DNA from: Fervidifonticultor_A sp037443565
Lineage (GTDB): Bacteria; Sysuimicrobiota; Sysuimicrobiia; Sysuimicrobiales; Humicultoraceae
Assembly: GCA_037443565.1 (NCBI GenBank)
Contig: JBBIOB010000006.1
Coordinates: 1-64,000, forward strand
DNA: 64,000 nucleotides
Direction of reading: 5' to 3'
This document shows, one piece after another, positions 32,510-40,927 of this stretch. The notes under the pieces are model-generated. The model was not told the origin of the DNA. It saw only the letters and a program-made list of their open reading frames with translations, and searched no databases. The translations under genes and the position numbers were made by a program. Within the stretch, counting starts at the first letter, position 1, and each line of letters opens with the position of its first letter.

Positions 32510-33451
32510 TCACCCACGAGGTGTCGGCGTGGGCGACGGTGGAGCGGGGGGTGACGGCGGTGTGCCGGGCGCGGCCGGTTCGCGGGCCGGCGGTGACGGC
32601 TGCACCACTCCCGGCCGGATCTCGACGCGGGGGTCGGCCCACACGACCGTCAGGTCCCGTGTGTGCAATGGGTCTATGCCGCGCACGATCAGCTCGAGCT
32701 GGAGGACTCCGGTGATGTCGACGTCGATGGTGTCGGGCACGTCGCCGACGCGCTTCGGCTGGCTCGAGAACAGGACACCGCCGTCGGCGCGGATCTCGAA
32801 GACCGCCGTGAACTCAGGCGGCGAGCCGTCTTCCACGCCGGCGACCGCCCTGAACCGCGTGTACCGGCGCTGCAGGTTGTAAACCACCCTCCACTCGCGC
32901 TCGGTCTCGGATCGGCCCCGCCACCAGTTCCGCCGCTCCACGATCGCTCGTCGGTACAGCTCACCGAACAACTGCACCTGGCGGACGCGGTTGTCTTGAG
33001 TCACCCCTGCGGCGGCCGGTAGTGTGCTCAGGTACACCGGACCTGCCTGCGGCGTGGGCGAGGGCCCAGGGCTGCCGCGGGGGGAGGGCGGCGCGGCCCG
33101 TTGCAGCCTGCCCAGCCACGAGCGCGCGGTTCGGGCGTCCTCGCTGTTGGGCGCCAGCGCGATGACCCTGCTGAACGCCTCGATCGCCTCGTTCGTCCGC
33201 CCCATCCTCTCGTAGCACACTCCCAGCCATGAGTACGCGCGCACGTATCGCGAATCGATGGCAATGGCTCGCTTGAGGAGTTCGACCGCCCGCGTGCAGT
33301 TGTACTTGTTGTAGGCGTCGATGGCCTGCTCGACCAGGGCCTGGGCCGACGGCCCCGCCAGGGCGACGCCGGGATTGCCGGCCGGGAGCGCCGTCACGAC
33401 GCCGAGCGCCACGACGGCGCAGATCCATGTCGCCCGCGCAGCGATCAGCAT
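32510..33451 (-). CDS. Exported TPR protein with NPCBM-like domain
   Basis: A 313-residue protein starting at the ATG at 33451 behind GGAGGTGA. It has a signal peptide (VVALGVVTALPAGNPGVALA), two to three TPR-like helices (about 35-110: ALVEQAIDAYNKYNCTRAVE, RYVRAYSWLGVCYERMGR, NEAIEAFSRVIALAP) and a Pro-rich linker. A beta-rich domain follows at about 150-270 (RYTRFRAVAGVEDGS, VFEIRADGGVLFSS, DTIDVDITGVLQLEL) like NPCBM carbohydrate-binding modules. The C-terminal tail is very rich in Pro, Ala and Thr. It is probably a cell-envelope protein and may work with the zinc-ribbon/PEGA protein encoded upstream. Confidence 0.72.
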   Translation of the reverse strand: MLIAARATWICAVVALGVVTALPAGNPGVALAGPSAQALVEQAIDAYNKYNCTRAVELLKRAIAIDSRYVRAYSWLGVCYERMGRTNEAIEAFSRVIALAPNSEDARTARSWLGRLQRAAPPSPRGSPGPSPTPQAGPVYLSTLPAAAGVTQDNRVRQVQLFGELYRRAIVERRNWWRGRSETEREWRVVYNLQRRYTRFRAVAGVEDGSPPEFTAVFEIRADGGVLFSSQPKRVGDVPDTIDVDITGVLQLELIVRGIDPLHTRDLTVVWADPRVEIRPGVVQPSPPAREPAAPGTPPSPPAPPSPTPTPRG

Positions 33452-33553
33452 GCTGTCGTCACCTCCGCTTGGCAAGTTCGCGCGATGTCGTCGAACTTCG
33501 ACTCTCTCCGCCGCATCGACAAGGCACTGCTGCACTCCACATACTGCGCGGCG

Positions 33554-34507
33554 CTAAGGCGGCCGTGGCGGTGGCGGTGGCGGCGGCGGTGGCGGCGTAC
33601 GCCGCGGGGCCGCTGGCGCCGCGGAGAGCGTGAGATCCAGCACGACCGTTTCACCAGCACCGATCTCGATCTGGCGGGTGATCGCCCTGTAGCCAGACCT
33701 GCTCACCCGGATCGTGTGCCGTCCGGGCTGCACCTCGGCGCGGGCAAGAGGCGTGGTCCCGGCAGGTGTCCCGTTCACCTCCACCTGCGCGCCCGGCGGA
33801 ACGGTCGTGATCCTCAGGATCCCGACGGTCGGCAGGGGCGGCTGGTCGGTTACCGCCGGAGCAGGGGCGGCGGGGGCCGGCGCACCCGTGGGTGCGGGCG
33901 CGGCCGCACTGTCCCGCGCGACGGCCGGAGACGGTCGAGGCTGCACAGTTGCCTGCTGCCGCCGGCTTCCCACGACGGCTGCGACGACCGCGATGATCAC
34001 CACGGCCAGCACGACCGCCGCGGTGGACGGTCCGCCGCTCGACCTGAGTACGGGACGCGGTTGCACCACTGCGTCATCGCGTTCTTCCATCAAGGGTGGC
34101 ACCGCCGGCGAGTCGACAGGCGGCTCAATGACTGGAGGCGCCTCTAGCACCGGGGCCTCCACTGGCGGTTCGGCCTCGACCGCTGCAGTCGCTGATGGCT
34201 CCACCGCAGGCTGCTCGATTTCGGGCGAGGCCTCAGGGGGCAAGTCCGATGGGATCTGCGCCATGAGAGGCTCAACGGCCGGCGGCGCGAGGGGGACTTC
34301 ATCTTGGGCCGCCTCACAGGCCGGACTGTCTCGGAGGTCGCCGCCGCAGTGCTCGCAGAACCAGACGCCGGCACGGGTTGACGGCCTTCCGCAGTGCGGG
34401 CACGTCGGCCCGCGGAGCAGGGCCCAACAGCGCGCGCAGAACTTCGCGGTGATCGGGTTCTCTGTCCCGCACCGCGGGCATGGGGTGGAGGCGACGCCCG
34501 TCTCCAA
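33554..34507 (-). CDS. Double zinc-ribbon, single-helix membrane protein with PEGA domain
   Basis: About 317 residues from a TTG start at 34507 (AGAGGA six bases upstream; another TTG at 34513). Two zinc ribbons open the protein (CPRCGTE...CARC and CPHCGR...CEHCG). A long acidic/Pro linker, one transmembrane helix (AAVVLAVVIIAVVAAVVG), a Pro/Ala spacer and an external PEGA domain follow (GILRITTVPPGAQVEVNG, GTTPLARAEVQPGRHTIRVSRSGY). The tail ends in a run of prolines encoded by GGC/GGT-rich DNA at 33559-33600. Layout parallels the gene at 13181-14107. The role is unknown; PEGA domains are usually surface-exposed. Confidence 0.75.
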   Translation of the reverse strand: METGVASTPCPRCGTENPITAKFCARCWALLRGPTCPHCGRPSTRAGVWFCEHCGGDLRDSPACEAAQDEVPLAPPAVEPLMAQIPSDLPPEASPEIEQPAVEPSATAAVEAEPPVEAPVLEAPPVIEPPVDSPAVPPLMEERDDAVVQPRPVLRSSGGPSTAAVVLAVVIIAVVAAVVGSRRQQATVQPRPSPAVARDSAAAPAPTGAPAPAAPAPAVTDQPPLPTVGILRITTVPPGAQVEVNGTPAGTTPLARAEVQPGRHTIRVSRSGYRAITRQIEIGAGETVVLDLTLSAAPAAPRRTPPPPPPPPPPRPP

Positions 34508-34620
34508 GAGCAATCCTCTAGAATCTTCTGGGGAAGTTCCCTCTCTGTTCTTTGCATGCCCTGAGAAGGGTCTCCCAAGACACCTGATACGACCTGCACG
34601 CCGGGTCTCCCTGGGACGCA

Positions 34621-34659
34621 GGAGATCATCGGTTCCCGGCCAAGGAGATCGTCGGCTCC
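34621..34659 (+). repeat. Imperfect 16-bp direct repeat upstream of the amidohydrolase gene
   Basis: GGAGATCATCGGTTCC (34621-34636) recurs as GGAGATCGTCGGCTCC (34644-34659), with 14 of 16 bases identical and a 23-base period. It lies in the 179-base gap between divergent genes, about 30 bases from the downstream ATG. It could be a regulator site; otherwise this gap shows nothing. Confidence 0.35.
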
Positions 34660-34686
34660 GACAGCGTGCTCGGCGAGGAGGCATCC

Positions 34687-36069
34687 ATGCACGACCTACA
34701 CCTGACCGGCGGGCACGTGCTCGATCCTGCCAACAACCTCGACGGCCCCGCCGACCTGGCGATCCGCGACGGCAGGATCAGCGAGGTCGGCCGCGTCACG
34801 TCGGGCGCCAGGCACACCATCGACGTATCGGGGCAGTTCGTCCTGCCCGGCGTGATCGACACGCATGCCCACCTCTCCCGCCACTTCGGCGGCGCAGAGG
34901 GCCACCGTATGGTGGCCGCGACCGGCGTGGTGACCGTGCTTGACTTGGCCGGCTCGTTCGATGATCTGACGGGCGCACTCACCGGCGGCGGTGCGGGCTT
35001 GAATGTGGCGTTCCTCCACCCGCTGATCCCCGGCGAGACCGTCGCCTCTTCAGATCCGACCGAGGCTGAGGTCGCCGCCGCGGTTGATCAAGCGCTGGAG
35101 GGTGGGGCGATCGGCGTCAAGCTGCTGGGCGGCCACTACCCGCTCGCGCCCGAGGCCACGGGCCGGGCGATGGACGCGGCCGCGGCGCGGCGCTGCTATC
35201 TCGCGTTCCACGTGGGAACGACGCGGACCGGCTCCGACATCCGGGGCCTGGCCGAGGCTTTGGAGCTATCCGCGGGCCGGCGCATCCACGTCGCGCACAT
35301 CAACTCGTACTGCCGCGGCCAGGAGACCGGCAATCCGGTCGCCGAGGCGCAGCACGCGCTGCAGCTACTTGCCGCGCATCCGGCGGCGGTCAGCGAATCG
35401 TATCTCTCGGTCTACAACGGGACGTCGGCGCGGTGCCGCGACGGCGAGCCGACCAGCCACGTCACCCGTACTTGCCTGCGCCTGGGCGGATACGAGCAGA
35501 CCGAGGCCGGTCTCGAAGCCGCCATCAAGGGCGGGTACGCGCGCATCCATGCAATCCTCGGTGGTGAGGTGATCCTGGCCTCTCCGGCGGACGGCCTCGC
35601 GGCCTGGCGAGAGCGGAACACCGACGCCGGGGTGTCGTTCCCGGTCAACCACATTCCCTCGGCCATTTTGCTGGCGACCGCCAGGCGAAACGGCAGGTTT
35701 GTGATTGACGGTCTGAGCACCGACGGCGGCGCGATCCCGCGCAACTTCCTCGTGCGCCACGGCCTCATGCTCGTCCAGATGGGCGCCTGGTCGCTGCGCG
35801 ACTTCGTGGTGAAGGCCAGCTTGAACCCGGCGCGGATGCTCGGCATCCCGACCAAGGGCCATCTCGCGCTTGGGGCCGATGCCGACGTGACGGTGATCGA
35901 CCCGGCCGCCGGTCGCGCGACCTTGTCTATCGCTGCCGGTGAGGTGGTCCTGTCCAAAGGACAGGTGGTCGGACGAGGCGGCGCATTCCTGACAACGCCG
36001 CGGGGCGCACCGGCCGTGCGCACGAGGATCCAGCGCTACACCGTGGTGCACGAAGACGGGTGGCAGTGA
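34687..36069 (+). CDS. Amidohydrolase (dihydroorotase/hydantoinase/D-aminoacylase-like)
   Basis: A 460-residue metal-dependent hydrolase starting at the ATG at 34687 behind GAGGAGG. Landmarks are the N-terminal beta-sandwich opening LTGGHVLDPANNLDGPADLAIRDGRI, the metal-binding DTHAHLSRHFG, the possible carbamylated Lys in IGVKLLGGHYP, His in FHVGTTRTGS and in RIHVAHINSYCRG, and a candidate catalytic Asp in GLSTDGGAIPRN. The C-terminal sandwich reads KGHLALGADADVTVIDP. It probably cleaves a cyclic amide or N-acyl amino acid. It is followed 18 bases later by an unknown 171-residue protein, perhaps its partner. Confidence 0.85.
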   Translation: MHDLHLTGGHVLDPANNLDGPADLAIRDGRISEVGRVTSGARHTIDVSGQFVLPGVIDTHAHLSRHFGGAEGHRMVAATGVVTVLDLAGSFDDLTGALTGGGAGLNVAFLHPLIPGETVASSDPTEAEVAAAVDQALEGGAIGVKLLGGHYPLAPEATGRAMDAAAARRCYLAFHVGTTRTGSDIRGLAEALELSAGRRIHVAHINSYCRGQETGNPVAEAQHALQLLAAHPAAVSESYLSVYNGTSARCRDGEPTSHVTRTCLRLGGYEQTEAGLEAAIKGGYARIHAILGGEVILASPADGLAAWRERNTDAGVSFPVNHIPSAILLATARRNGRFVIDGLSTDGGAIPRNFLVRHGLMLVQMGAWSLRDFVVKASLNPARMLGIPTKGHLALGADADVTVIDPAAGRATLSIAAGEVVLSKGQVVGRGGAFLTTPRGAPAVRTRIQRYTVVHEDGWQ

Positions 36070-36087
36070 GGACAGACGAGAGTACAC

Positions 36088-36603
36088 ATGTCCACAACCC
36101 TCAACCGCTTTCCCCTCCTGGGCCTATGGGCGAGAGAAGCGGCGCGCCGCATGGGTTACCGCGAGGACGAGGCCAGCGCCCTGGGCCACGCCTACGCCGT
36201 CCTCTATGCGATCCGCCTGCGCCGGCTGACCCGGCTGGCGGAGGTGGAAGAGAGGGCCGAGCGGGCGCAGCGGAAGGTGCCGCGTGACACCCGCCAGATC
36301 CGCCTGGGGGGAGACGACCTGACGGTCGTGCAGACCGGCGGGAGGGTGCGCGGGCTGGTCGGGGGCGAGACGCCTCAGACCGCCGAGACGTACCGCAGGA
36401 GCGTGGCCGACAAGTTCCCCGACGGGTACTACGACAGGCTTCAGGAGTGCTTCCGCGTCTACTTCCAGTCCTACACTCCGGAGGAGCTCCGCGAAGGTAT
36501 CGTCTACGATCACTACGATCAGTGGAAGCGCGCGTGCGGCGTCGGCCGGCTCGTCGACCTCGACCGGCTCCTCCGGTGGTGCCAGCGGCGAATCGGGGGC
36601 TAG
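36088..36603 (+). CDS. Unknown 171-residue protein
   Basis: This protein is mostly helical and soluble, with no signal or membrane segments. It opens with LLGLWAREAARRMGYREDEASALGHAYAVLYAIRLRRL, a helical pair, followed by an Arg/Glu-rich helix, a short beta segment (DDLTVVQTGGRVRGLVGGET) and a C-terminal helical part (YYDRLQECFRVYFQSYTPEE). No ribosome binding site stands out. The placement directly after the amidohydrolase suggests co-transcription. I do not recognise the family. The 92 bases after it hold nothing notable. Confidence 0.6.
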   Translation: MSTTLNRFPLLGLWAREAARRMGYREDEASALGHAYAVLYAIRLRRLTRLAEVEERAERAQRKVPRDTRQIRLGGDDLTVVQTGGRVRGLVGGETPQTAETYRRSVADKFPDGYYDRLQECFRVYFQSYTPEELREGIVYDHYDQWKRACGVGRLVDLDRLLRWCQRRIGG

Positions 36604-36695
36604 AGACCTCACGGCACACTACGTAGCTCGTCACGTACCACGGGCCCTGTCGCTCCGCCTTGCGGGATAGCAGCACGAAGAGCCTGGGACTCACG

Positions 36696-37874
36696 CTATT
36701 CGGCACCATCCAGTCGCCGGAGCAGTTCCAGGACGAACTCCTCCGTCCCTTCGATGGGCGCCGGATCGACGCGCTCAAAGGTGTCGGTGGCCTGGTGCCA
36801 CTCGGGGATGATACCGTCGGGCGTCAGGCCGACGAATGAGAGCGACGGCACGCCGTTGACCATCAGGCACGTGGCATCGGTGTGCAGGGTCGTGAAGGGC
36901 TTCGCGTAGGCGTTGAGGTCGGGCCGGTCCATCCTGATGCTCTCAGCGAGGGCGACCAGCTCCGGGGACGGCCGGTACGGGATGACCATGCCCTCGACGC
37001 TGACGTAGCACACGCCGGCACCCCTGCCACCGACGTTGTCGATGTTGATGGCCACCAGCCCGGCCAGCTCCGACCGGTGCCGCTCGACGAACGCCCGCGC
37101 GCCATGCGACCCCACCTCCTCGCAGCCGGTGCACAGGACCCACACCTCGACGTGCTCGAGCGGCGAGCGCGCCAGATGCTCCGCCAGGCTGAGGACAATG
37201 CCTGCGCCGCTGCCGTTGTCGTTGGCGCCGTGCGTGTATGGCGTGACATCGGGCTGCCACGTCATCGCCAGCGCGACGAGATAGATCGGAGCCAGGACGA
37301 TCACGGGCCAGCGGGCTGCCTCGAGATCGAGGAGGAACACCAGCAGATAGAACAGCGCCCCAAGCAGGAACGCCGCAACGGCCAGCGTTGTCATCAGGCG
37401 GAAGAACGCCAGCCGCCGCGGCGAGCCGAACACCCAGGGCGTCCGGTGGGTGTCGATGTGGCCGACGACGAGCACCCGCCGGGCGACTTCCCCCGCGGCG
37501 GGGATCCGCGCCCAGACGTTCTGGCTGCGGCCTTTCGGCATGACGGCGCGGAGGACGTTGGGCCAGAAGTACATCTCCAGAAAGATCGAGGCGCTGGTGA
37601 TCACCATGACGACGCCCGCGAGCAGTGCGCCGGTCCGCCCTCCGAGCCAGAACAGCAGCACACAGGCGAGCCCGATGATTGCCGCAACAGAGAAGGGGCG
37701 CCAGCCGGTCTTTGGAGCCACGAACTCTTCCCAGTGCGTTTCCAGGTGGAGCGCCTCGAAGTGCTGCCGAACGTATTCGGCGGCCTGCCGCTCCTGTGGA
37801 GTCGTCGATCCGCGCGGGCCGATCGTGACGGCCAGGTGTCTCAGATGAGCCATGGCGGTGCTGAACATCGTCAC
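36696..37874 (-). CDS. M28-type metallopeptidase with internal membrane helices
   Basis: A 392-residue protein. Peptidase landmarks of family M28 are VVGHIDTHR (first His and Asp), GANDNGSGAG (bridging Asp), CTGCEEVGSHGA (general-base and metal Glu), INIDNVG and TTLHTDAT (last metal His). Unusually, hydrophobic segments are inserted before and within the catalytic domain: VAAIIGLACVLLFWLGG, ALLAGVVMVITSASIFLEMYF, LAVAAFLLGALFYLLVFLL and WPVIVLAPIYLVALAMT. The enzyme is therefore probably membrane-embedded. The GTG at 37874 overlaps the stop of the SGNH gene (GTGA); ATG 37868 is an alternative start. Confidence 0.82.
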   Translation of the reverse strand: MTMFSTAMAHLRHLAVTIGPRGSTTPQERQAAEYVRQHFEALHLETHWEEFVAPKTGWRPFSVAAIIGLACVLLFWLGGRTGALLAGVVMVITSASIFLEMYFWPNVLRAVMPKGRSQNVWARIPAAGEVARRVLVVGHIDTHRTPWVFGSPRRLAFFRLMTTLAVAAFLLGALFYLLVFLLDLEAARWPVIVLAPIYLVALAMTWQPDVTPYTHGANDNGSGAGIVLSLAEHLARSPLEHVEVWVLCTGCEEVGSHGARAFVERHRSELAGLVAINIDNVGGRGAGVCYVSVEGMVIPYRPSPELVALAESIRMDRPDLNAYAKPFTTLHTDATCLMVNGVPSLSFVGLTPDGIIPEWHQATDTFERVDPAPIEGTEEFVLELLRRLDGAE

Positions 37875-38368
37875 AGATCAGGCCGCGAACACGCGCCCGC
37901 TCTTGGATGGGGCTCCCTGTCATTGAGGAGCGCCAGCGGCACGCGCGCGAGCCGGGCGTAGGGGGGCGGCTCAAGCGGGACCTCATAGATGGTGCAGAGC
38001 AGCGTCCGCGCGGCCACCGCGGCGACGGCCTGGGCCACGGCCTGGTATTGGTGCCCGAAGTCGTCGGCAATAGCCAGCAGCTCTCCCAAGACGTCGGCCG
38101 CTGTTGCAGCCCGCCTGTCCAACAGTTCGATGTGCTCGATGGCGTCGTTGCCACCGATGCTGAGAACGGCAACGCTGGGGCGTTCCCGCAGCTTGGAAAG
38201 CTGCCCGTGGACATCGCTCATCCTGGCACCGTCCTGGGCAAGGCGGCGGACCGCCCACCGTGGTTCCAGCAGGGATTGCAGGTGTGCGGCTGTGTCCGGC
38301 TCTGGTGCCGTGTACGGGGCATTGTCCAGGATTGAGTCGCCGAGCAGGACCACGCTCTGGCCGTTCAT
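37871..38368 (-). CDS. SGNH/GDSL hydrolase, C-terminally truncated
   Basis: A 165-residue protein. Block I is VVLLGDSILDN (nucleophile Ser near 12) and block III is LSIGGNDAIEH; block II is not obvious in QDGARMSDV. The protein ends LNDREPHPRAGACSRPDL. The expected block V (Asp-x-x-His) is missing, so the catalytic His is not encoded. About 40-50 residues seem lost compared with usual single-domain members of about 200. It overlaps the M28 peptidase gene by 4 bases, so the truncation coincides with the operon junction. Confidence 0.68.
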   Translation of the reverse strand: MNGQSVVLLGDSILDNAPYTAPEPDTAAHLQSLLEPRWAVRRLAQDGARMSDVHGQLSKLRERPSVAVLSIGGNDAIEHIELLDRRAATAADVLGELLAIADDFGHQYQAVAQAVAAVAARTLLCTIYEVPLEPPPYARLARVPLALLNDREPHPRAGACSRPDL

Positions 38369-38503
38369 CGCCTTCTCTCCGCAAGGGGTGTCCCTGGCCC
38401 CTTATCCGCACACCGGCAGTGCCCCTGCAATGCCCGGGGCCTTGACCGGATCTCCCTCTCCCGGCACTGTAGGTGATGGCGGTAGTCCTCACCGAGGTGA
38501 CCC

Positions 38504-40054
38504 ATGGCGCTCCCCGAGTTCCGCAACGAGCCCTTTACCGACTTCACGCAGGAGACCAACCGCAAGGCGATCACCGAAGCCCTCGACAGCGTCGGCCGCG
38601 AGCTGGGCAAGGAGTTTCCACTGGTCATTGGTGACGACCGCCTGCGGACCGACGGCAAGTTCACATCGTGGAACCCGTCCCTGAGGACGCAGGCGGTGGC
38701 CCTCTGCCAGAAGGCGACACCGCAGCACGTGCTGCGGGCCGTCGAGGTGGCCGAGCAGGCCTTTCGGGCGTGGAGCCGCGTGCCGGCCGAGGAGCGCGCG
38801 GCCATCCTCCTGCGGGCGGCCGACGCCTTGAGGAAGCGCAAGTTCTGGGCCGCGGCCTGGCAGGTCTACGAGGTCGGCAAGAACTGGACTGAAGCCGATG
38901 CCGACGTGGCCGAGACCATCGACTTCATGGAGTACTACGCCCGAGAGGCCCTGCGCTGGGGCCGTGGATACGAGACGGCACCGCACCCGCAGGAGTGGAG
39001 CCATCTCACCTACATCCCGATCGGCGTCATCGCGGTGATCCCGCCCTGGAACTTCCCGCTGGCGATCCCGGCGGGCATGGCGACCGCCGCGATCGCCGCC
39101 GGAAACACGGTCGTGATGAAGCCCAGCAGCGACTCGCCGGCCAACGCCTTCGTCCTCCACGAGGCCCTCGAGGCCGCCGGCCTGCCCCAGGGGGTCTTCA
39201 ACATCGTCACCGGCTCGGGCGGCGAGGTGGGCGATCCGCTGGTCCTGCACCCGCGGGTCCGCATGATCGCGTTCACCGGCTCGAAGGAGGTCGGCATCCG
39301 GATCTACGAGCAGGCTGCGAAGGTCCAGCACGGGCAGATCTGGCTCAAACGGGCGATCGCCGAGATGGGCGGCAAGAACGCCATCATCGTGGACGAGAGC
39401 GCCGACCTGGACGACGCGGTGGCCGCCGCGGTCTACTCGGGCTACGGGTTCCAGGGACAGAAGTGCTCGGCCGGCTCGCGGCTGGTCGTCCACGAGCGGC
39501 GCTACCGCGAGGTGGTCGAGGCCTTCGGCGGCCGGGTCCGTGAGCTTGCGGTCGGCCCGGCGAAGGACAACTTCCCGGTCGGGCCGGTGATCAACGGGCG
39601 CGCCCAGCAGGGGATCATGGAGTACATCTCGGTCGGCAAGCGGGAGGGCCGCCTCATTGCGGGCGGCGAGCCCGGCGACGGCGAGGGGTTCTTCATCCAG
39701 CCGACCGCCTTCGCCGACGTCGACCCGCGGGCCCGGATCGCGCAGGAGGAGATCTTCGGCCCGGTCGTCGCGGTCATCAAGGCCCGCGACTTCGACCACG
39801 CGCTGGAGATCGCCAACGGGACCGAGTTCGGCCTCACCGGCTCGGTGTTCTCGAGAAACCCCGAGCACATGGCGCGCGCCCGGGCGGAGTTCCTGTGCGG
39901 CAACCTGTACATCAACCGCAAGTCCACCGGGGCGCTCGTGGGGGTGCATCCCTTCGGCGGGTTCAACATGAGCGGCACCGACGCCAAGGCCGGCGGGCCG
40001 GACTACCTGGGCTACTTCCTGCAGCCGAAGGTGGTGGCGATCAAGCACCGGTAG
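38504..40054 (+). CDS. pruA: Delta-1-pyrroline-5-carboxylate (L-glutamate gamma-semialdehyde) dehydrogenase
   Basis: A 516-residue aldehyde dehydrogenase of the RocA/PruA type. The N-terminus FRNEPFTDFTQETNRKAI and the NAD block IPPWNFPLAIPAGM are characteristic; the active-site Glu is in AEMGGKNAIIVD (about 287) and the nucleophilic Cys in FQGQKCSAGSR (about 321). It ends GGPDYLGYFLQPKVVA, as in RocA. It oxidises glutamate semialdehyde to glutamate in proline/arginine degradation. No proline dehydrogenase gene is nearby. A methyltransferase gene follows in 15 bases. Confidence 0.92.
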   Translation: MALPEFRNEPFTDFTQETNRKAITEALDSVGRELGKEFPLVIGDDRLRTDGKFTSWNPSLRTQAVALCQKATPQHVLRAVEVAEQAFRAWSRVPAEERAAILLRAADALRKRKFWAAAWQVYEVGKNWTEADADVAETIDFMEYYAREALRWGRGYETAPHPQEWSHLTYIPIGVIAVIPPWNFPLAIPAGMATAAIAAGNTVVMKPSSDSPANAFVLHEALEAAGLPQGVFNIVTGSGGEVGDPLVLHPRVRMIAFTGSKEVGIRIYEQAAKVQHGQIWLKRAIAEMGGKNAIIVDESADLDDAVAAAVYSGYGFQGQKCSAGSRLVVHERRYREVVEAFGGRVRELAVGPAKDNFPVGPVINGRAQQGIMEYISVGKREGRLIAGGEPGDGEGFFIQPTAFADVDPRARIAQEEIFGPVVAVIKARDFDHALEIANGTEFGLTGSVFSRNPEHMARARAEFLCGNLYINRKSTGALVGVHPFGGFNMSGTDAKAGGPDYLGYFLQPKVVAIKHR

Positions 40055-40057
40055 CGG

Positions 40058-40063
40058 TATACT
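40058..40063 (+). promoter_or_regulatory. -10 box suggesting a leaderless methyltransferase transcript
   Basis: TATACT lies six bases before the ATG at 40070, within the 15-base gap after pruA. No Shine-Dalgarno sequence fits between them and no clear -35 box is seen. If used, transcription would begin at or very near the start codon. Confidence 0.4.
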
Positions 40064-40069
40064 TTCGAT

Positions 40070-40927
40070 ATGGACCAACCCCTGGGGGCCGCGCAGGACG
40101 AGCAGGCTCCGACGATTCCTGACGTCGAGGACGACCGGTTTTCCTTCTCGAAATTCGCCTCCCACCCGTTCTTCCGCGAGGTCAACGCCTGGCTCGTCTC
40201 ACACGCCGGCATTCGGCCGGGCAGCGAGGTCGTCGATCTGGGCTGCGGCCCCGGCGCCGTCACCGAGCTGATCCTCCAGCGGATGGGGATTCCGCCGCTG
40301 GGCCGCGTCTTCGCCATCGACCCGTCGGCGTCGGCGCTGATGCAGGCCGCGCAGCGCATCCGCTCGGCGATCGTCCAGTTCATCCAGGGGACGGCCGAGC
40401 GCGTCGCCCTGCTCGTGCCTCCGGTGGACGCGGTGGTGTTCTGCAACGCGATCCACCTGGTGCAGGATAAGGCGCAGGTCATCGCGGGCGTCGGCAAGAT
40501 CGTGCGGCCGGGCGGGACCTTCGCCTTCAACACGACGTTCTTCGAGGGCGCCTACGCCCACGACACGCCCCGCTTCTACAAGCTCTGGGTATTGCGGGCC
40601 GTGCGGTGGCTGCGCGAGCGCGGGTACGACGTTGCCAAAGGGGTCAAAGCCACGGCGATGCAGTGGGTCTCGCCCGAGGACTATCACGCCATGCTGCATG
40701 CGCATGGGTTCGATGAGACGCACGTCGAGTACCAGGAGAAGCTGCTGGACTGCCAGGCGTGGGAGGACATCAGCGAGTTCTCCATGTTCATCGAGGGCGC
40801 GCTGCCCGGCGTGCCCCTGGAGATCGGGATGGAAGCCCTCAAGGCCGGCGTGCGGCAGGCCTTCGACGAGCTGAAGCTCCAGGCCGTGCCGCGCATCTGG
40901 CTGCAGGTCGTCGCCCGCCGCACGTGA
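40070..40927 (+). CDS. Class I SAM-dependent methyltransferase
   Basis: A 285-residue soluble methyltransferase. SAM motif I is EVVDLGCGPGAVTEL (near residue 55), motif II is VFAIDPSASAL, and motifs post-II read PPVDAVVFCNAIHLV and IVRPGGTFAFNTTFF. The C-terminal third (YHAMLHAHGFDETHVEYQEKLLDC) is a substrate-side helical cap. It resembles UbiE/Methyltransf_11 proteins acting on small molecules. Its stop overlaps the GTG of the FabG-like gene, so the two are probably coupled. The substrate is unknown. Confidence 0.82.
   Translation: MDQPLGAAQDEQAPTIPDVEDDRFSFSKFASHPFFREVNAWLVSHAGIRPGSEVVDLGCGPGAVTELILQRMGIPPLGRVFAIDPSASALMQAAQRIRSAIVQFIQGTAERVALLVPPVDAVVFCNAIHLVQDKAQVIAGVGKIVRPGGTFAFNTTFFEGAYAHDTPRFYKLWVLRAVRWLRERGYDVAKGVKATAMQWVSPEDYHAMLHAHGFDETHVEYQEKLLDCQAWEDISEFSMFIEGALPGVPLEIGMEALKAGVRQAFDELKLQAVPRIWLQVVARRT

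Noticed and set aside
33559..33600. GGC/GGT-rich tandem repeat
   Set aside because: It is explained by the polyproline tail of the PEGA protein rather than by a separate repeat element.
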